The position numbers and the translations under genes were made by a program. From positions 1-64,000 of the forward strand of contig CAKKRE010000020.1 of assembly GCA_919902505.1 (NCBI GenBank): a DNA stretch of 64,000 bases. Direction: 5' to 3'. Source of the stretch: Nitrospiraceae bacterium. GTDB lineage: Bacteria; Nitrospirota; Nitrospiria; Nitrospirales; Nitrospiraceae. Below the pieces are notes generated by a model. It ran no database searches. It saw only the letters and a program-made list of their open reading frames with translations, and was not told the origin of the DNA. Positions 63,004 through 64,000 of the stretch are shown piece by piece; positions within the stretch are counted from its first letter, which is position 1, and every line of letters begins with the position of its first letter.

Positions 63004-63300
63004 TCATCGCCCTCCGTCACACGCCCCCATCAGGGCTGCTCCATTCCAAATCGGCGTGAGCGCCGTGATCGTCGGCGCGCCAACGCCGCCGGTGTTGCGC
63101 GTGATCGACAGCAGATTGCCGACGGCGTCGTAGGTATACGTCGCGACATTCCCCGACCCGTCGATGACTTGAGAGAGCCGGCCCAGGTCGTTGTAGATAT
63201 ACTGCGCCTGGTCGGCGACCGTCAGCGTCGGCGCTAACACACAGAGCATCGGTACACAGGCCACAACCGTGAGGATTTTTGAGAACGTCATCTGCTTCAT
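63004..63300 (-). pseudogene. Truncated Rhs/YD-repeat protein
   Basis: 98 residues: signal peptide about 1-30, then one YD repeat region ('YIYNDLGRLSQVIDGSGNVA', 'YTYDAVGNLLSITRNTGG') and 'APTITALTP', the beginning of an IPT/TIG-like segment seen in long Rhs-related proteins, after which the frame ends (NGAALMGACDGGR). Full family members have hundreds to thousands of residues, so this is most likely a stump left by deletion. It could be a short exported protein if expressed; no good ribosome site was seen. Confidence 0.6.
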
Positions 63301-63350
63301 CAACGATCTTTCATCACCGATGACAACTCACTCGTACGTCCATTTCATAG

Positions 63351-64000
<650 letters not shown>

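Overview
The window is a piece of a high-GC bacterial chromosome, densely packed with genes on both strands. Gene content and protein style (many two-component proteins, small exported proteins of unknown function, the gap-pgk-tpiA-secG cluster, an epoxyqueuosine reductase, and class I dihydroorotate dehydrogenase without an adjacent pyrK) suggest a Nitrospirota bacterium, probably Nitrospira. That lineage call is an inference from remembered protein families and was not tested by a search. No rRNA, tRNA or CRISPR array was recognised.

Layout. 0-7 kb (minus strand): a small lipoprotein, two carbohydrate-active enzymes (a glycogen debranching-type amylo-alpha-1,6-glucosidase and a GH63-like glucosidase), a tiny conserved-looking protein and an exported beta-helix protein. 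7-13.3 kb: housekeeping genes coaE, trxB, thiI and queG, with an exported SRPBCC protein, a response regulator carrying a PAS domain, and a small exported protein. 13.3-28 kb is signalling-rich: an NtrC-type regulator/histidine kinase pair, a CHASE2 adenylate cyclase followed by SH3 and M48 peptidase genes, a run of exported proteins ending in a serine protease fused to a formylglycine-generating-enzyme-like domain, and a second kinase/NarL-type regulator pair. 28-42 kb: mutS2, the lower-glycolysis cluster gap-pgk-tpiA-secG, ilvE, the rplU-rpmA-obgE-proB-nadD-rsfS cluster, a LapB-like TPR protein and bioB. 42-56 kb: an FtsX-type permease and its probable ATPase (not adjacent), pyrD, an orphan LuxR-type regulator, comF, fmdB, an mraZ outside any dcw cluster, a RusA-like nuclease, an HD-GYP protein, a macA-macB efflux operon, a helix-hairpin-helix lipoprotein and uppP. 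56-61 kb: a DUF2024 protein, lspA-ileS and nadA. 61.4-64 kb is accessory: a ParE-type toxin-antitoxin pair, an MNT/HEPN pair whose HEPN gene carries a one-base frameshift, a truncated Rhs/YD-repeat gene and a decayed IS110 transposase fragment at the window edge.

The most striking non-coding signal is a family of about 125-bp palindromic intergenic elements at six places (8613, 16758, 20531, 24721, 56517 and 60081). In the four copies with both arms, the outer arms covary and keep one C facing C mismatch at the same position. The halves look like back-to-back terminators, and in several copies the right end supplies or touches the stop codon of the minus-strand gene. I do not know a published description of this family.
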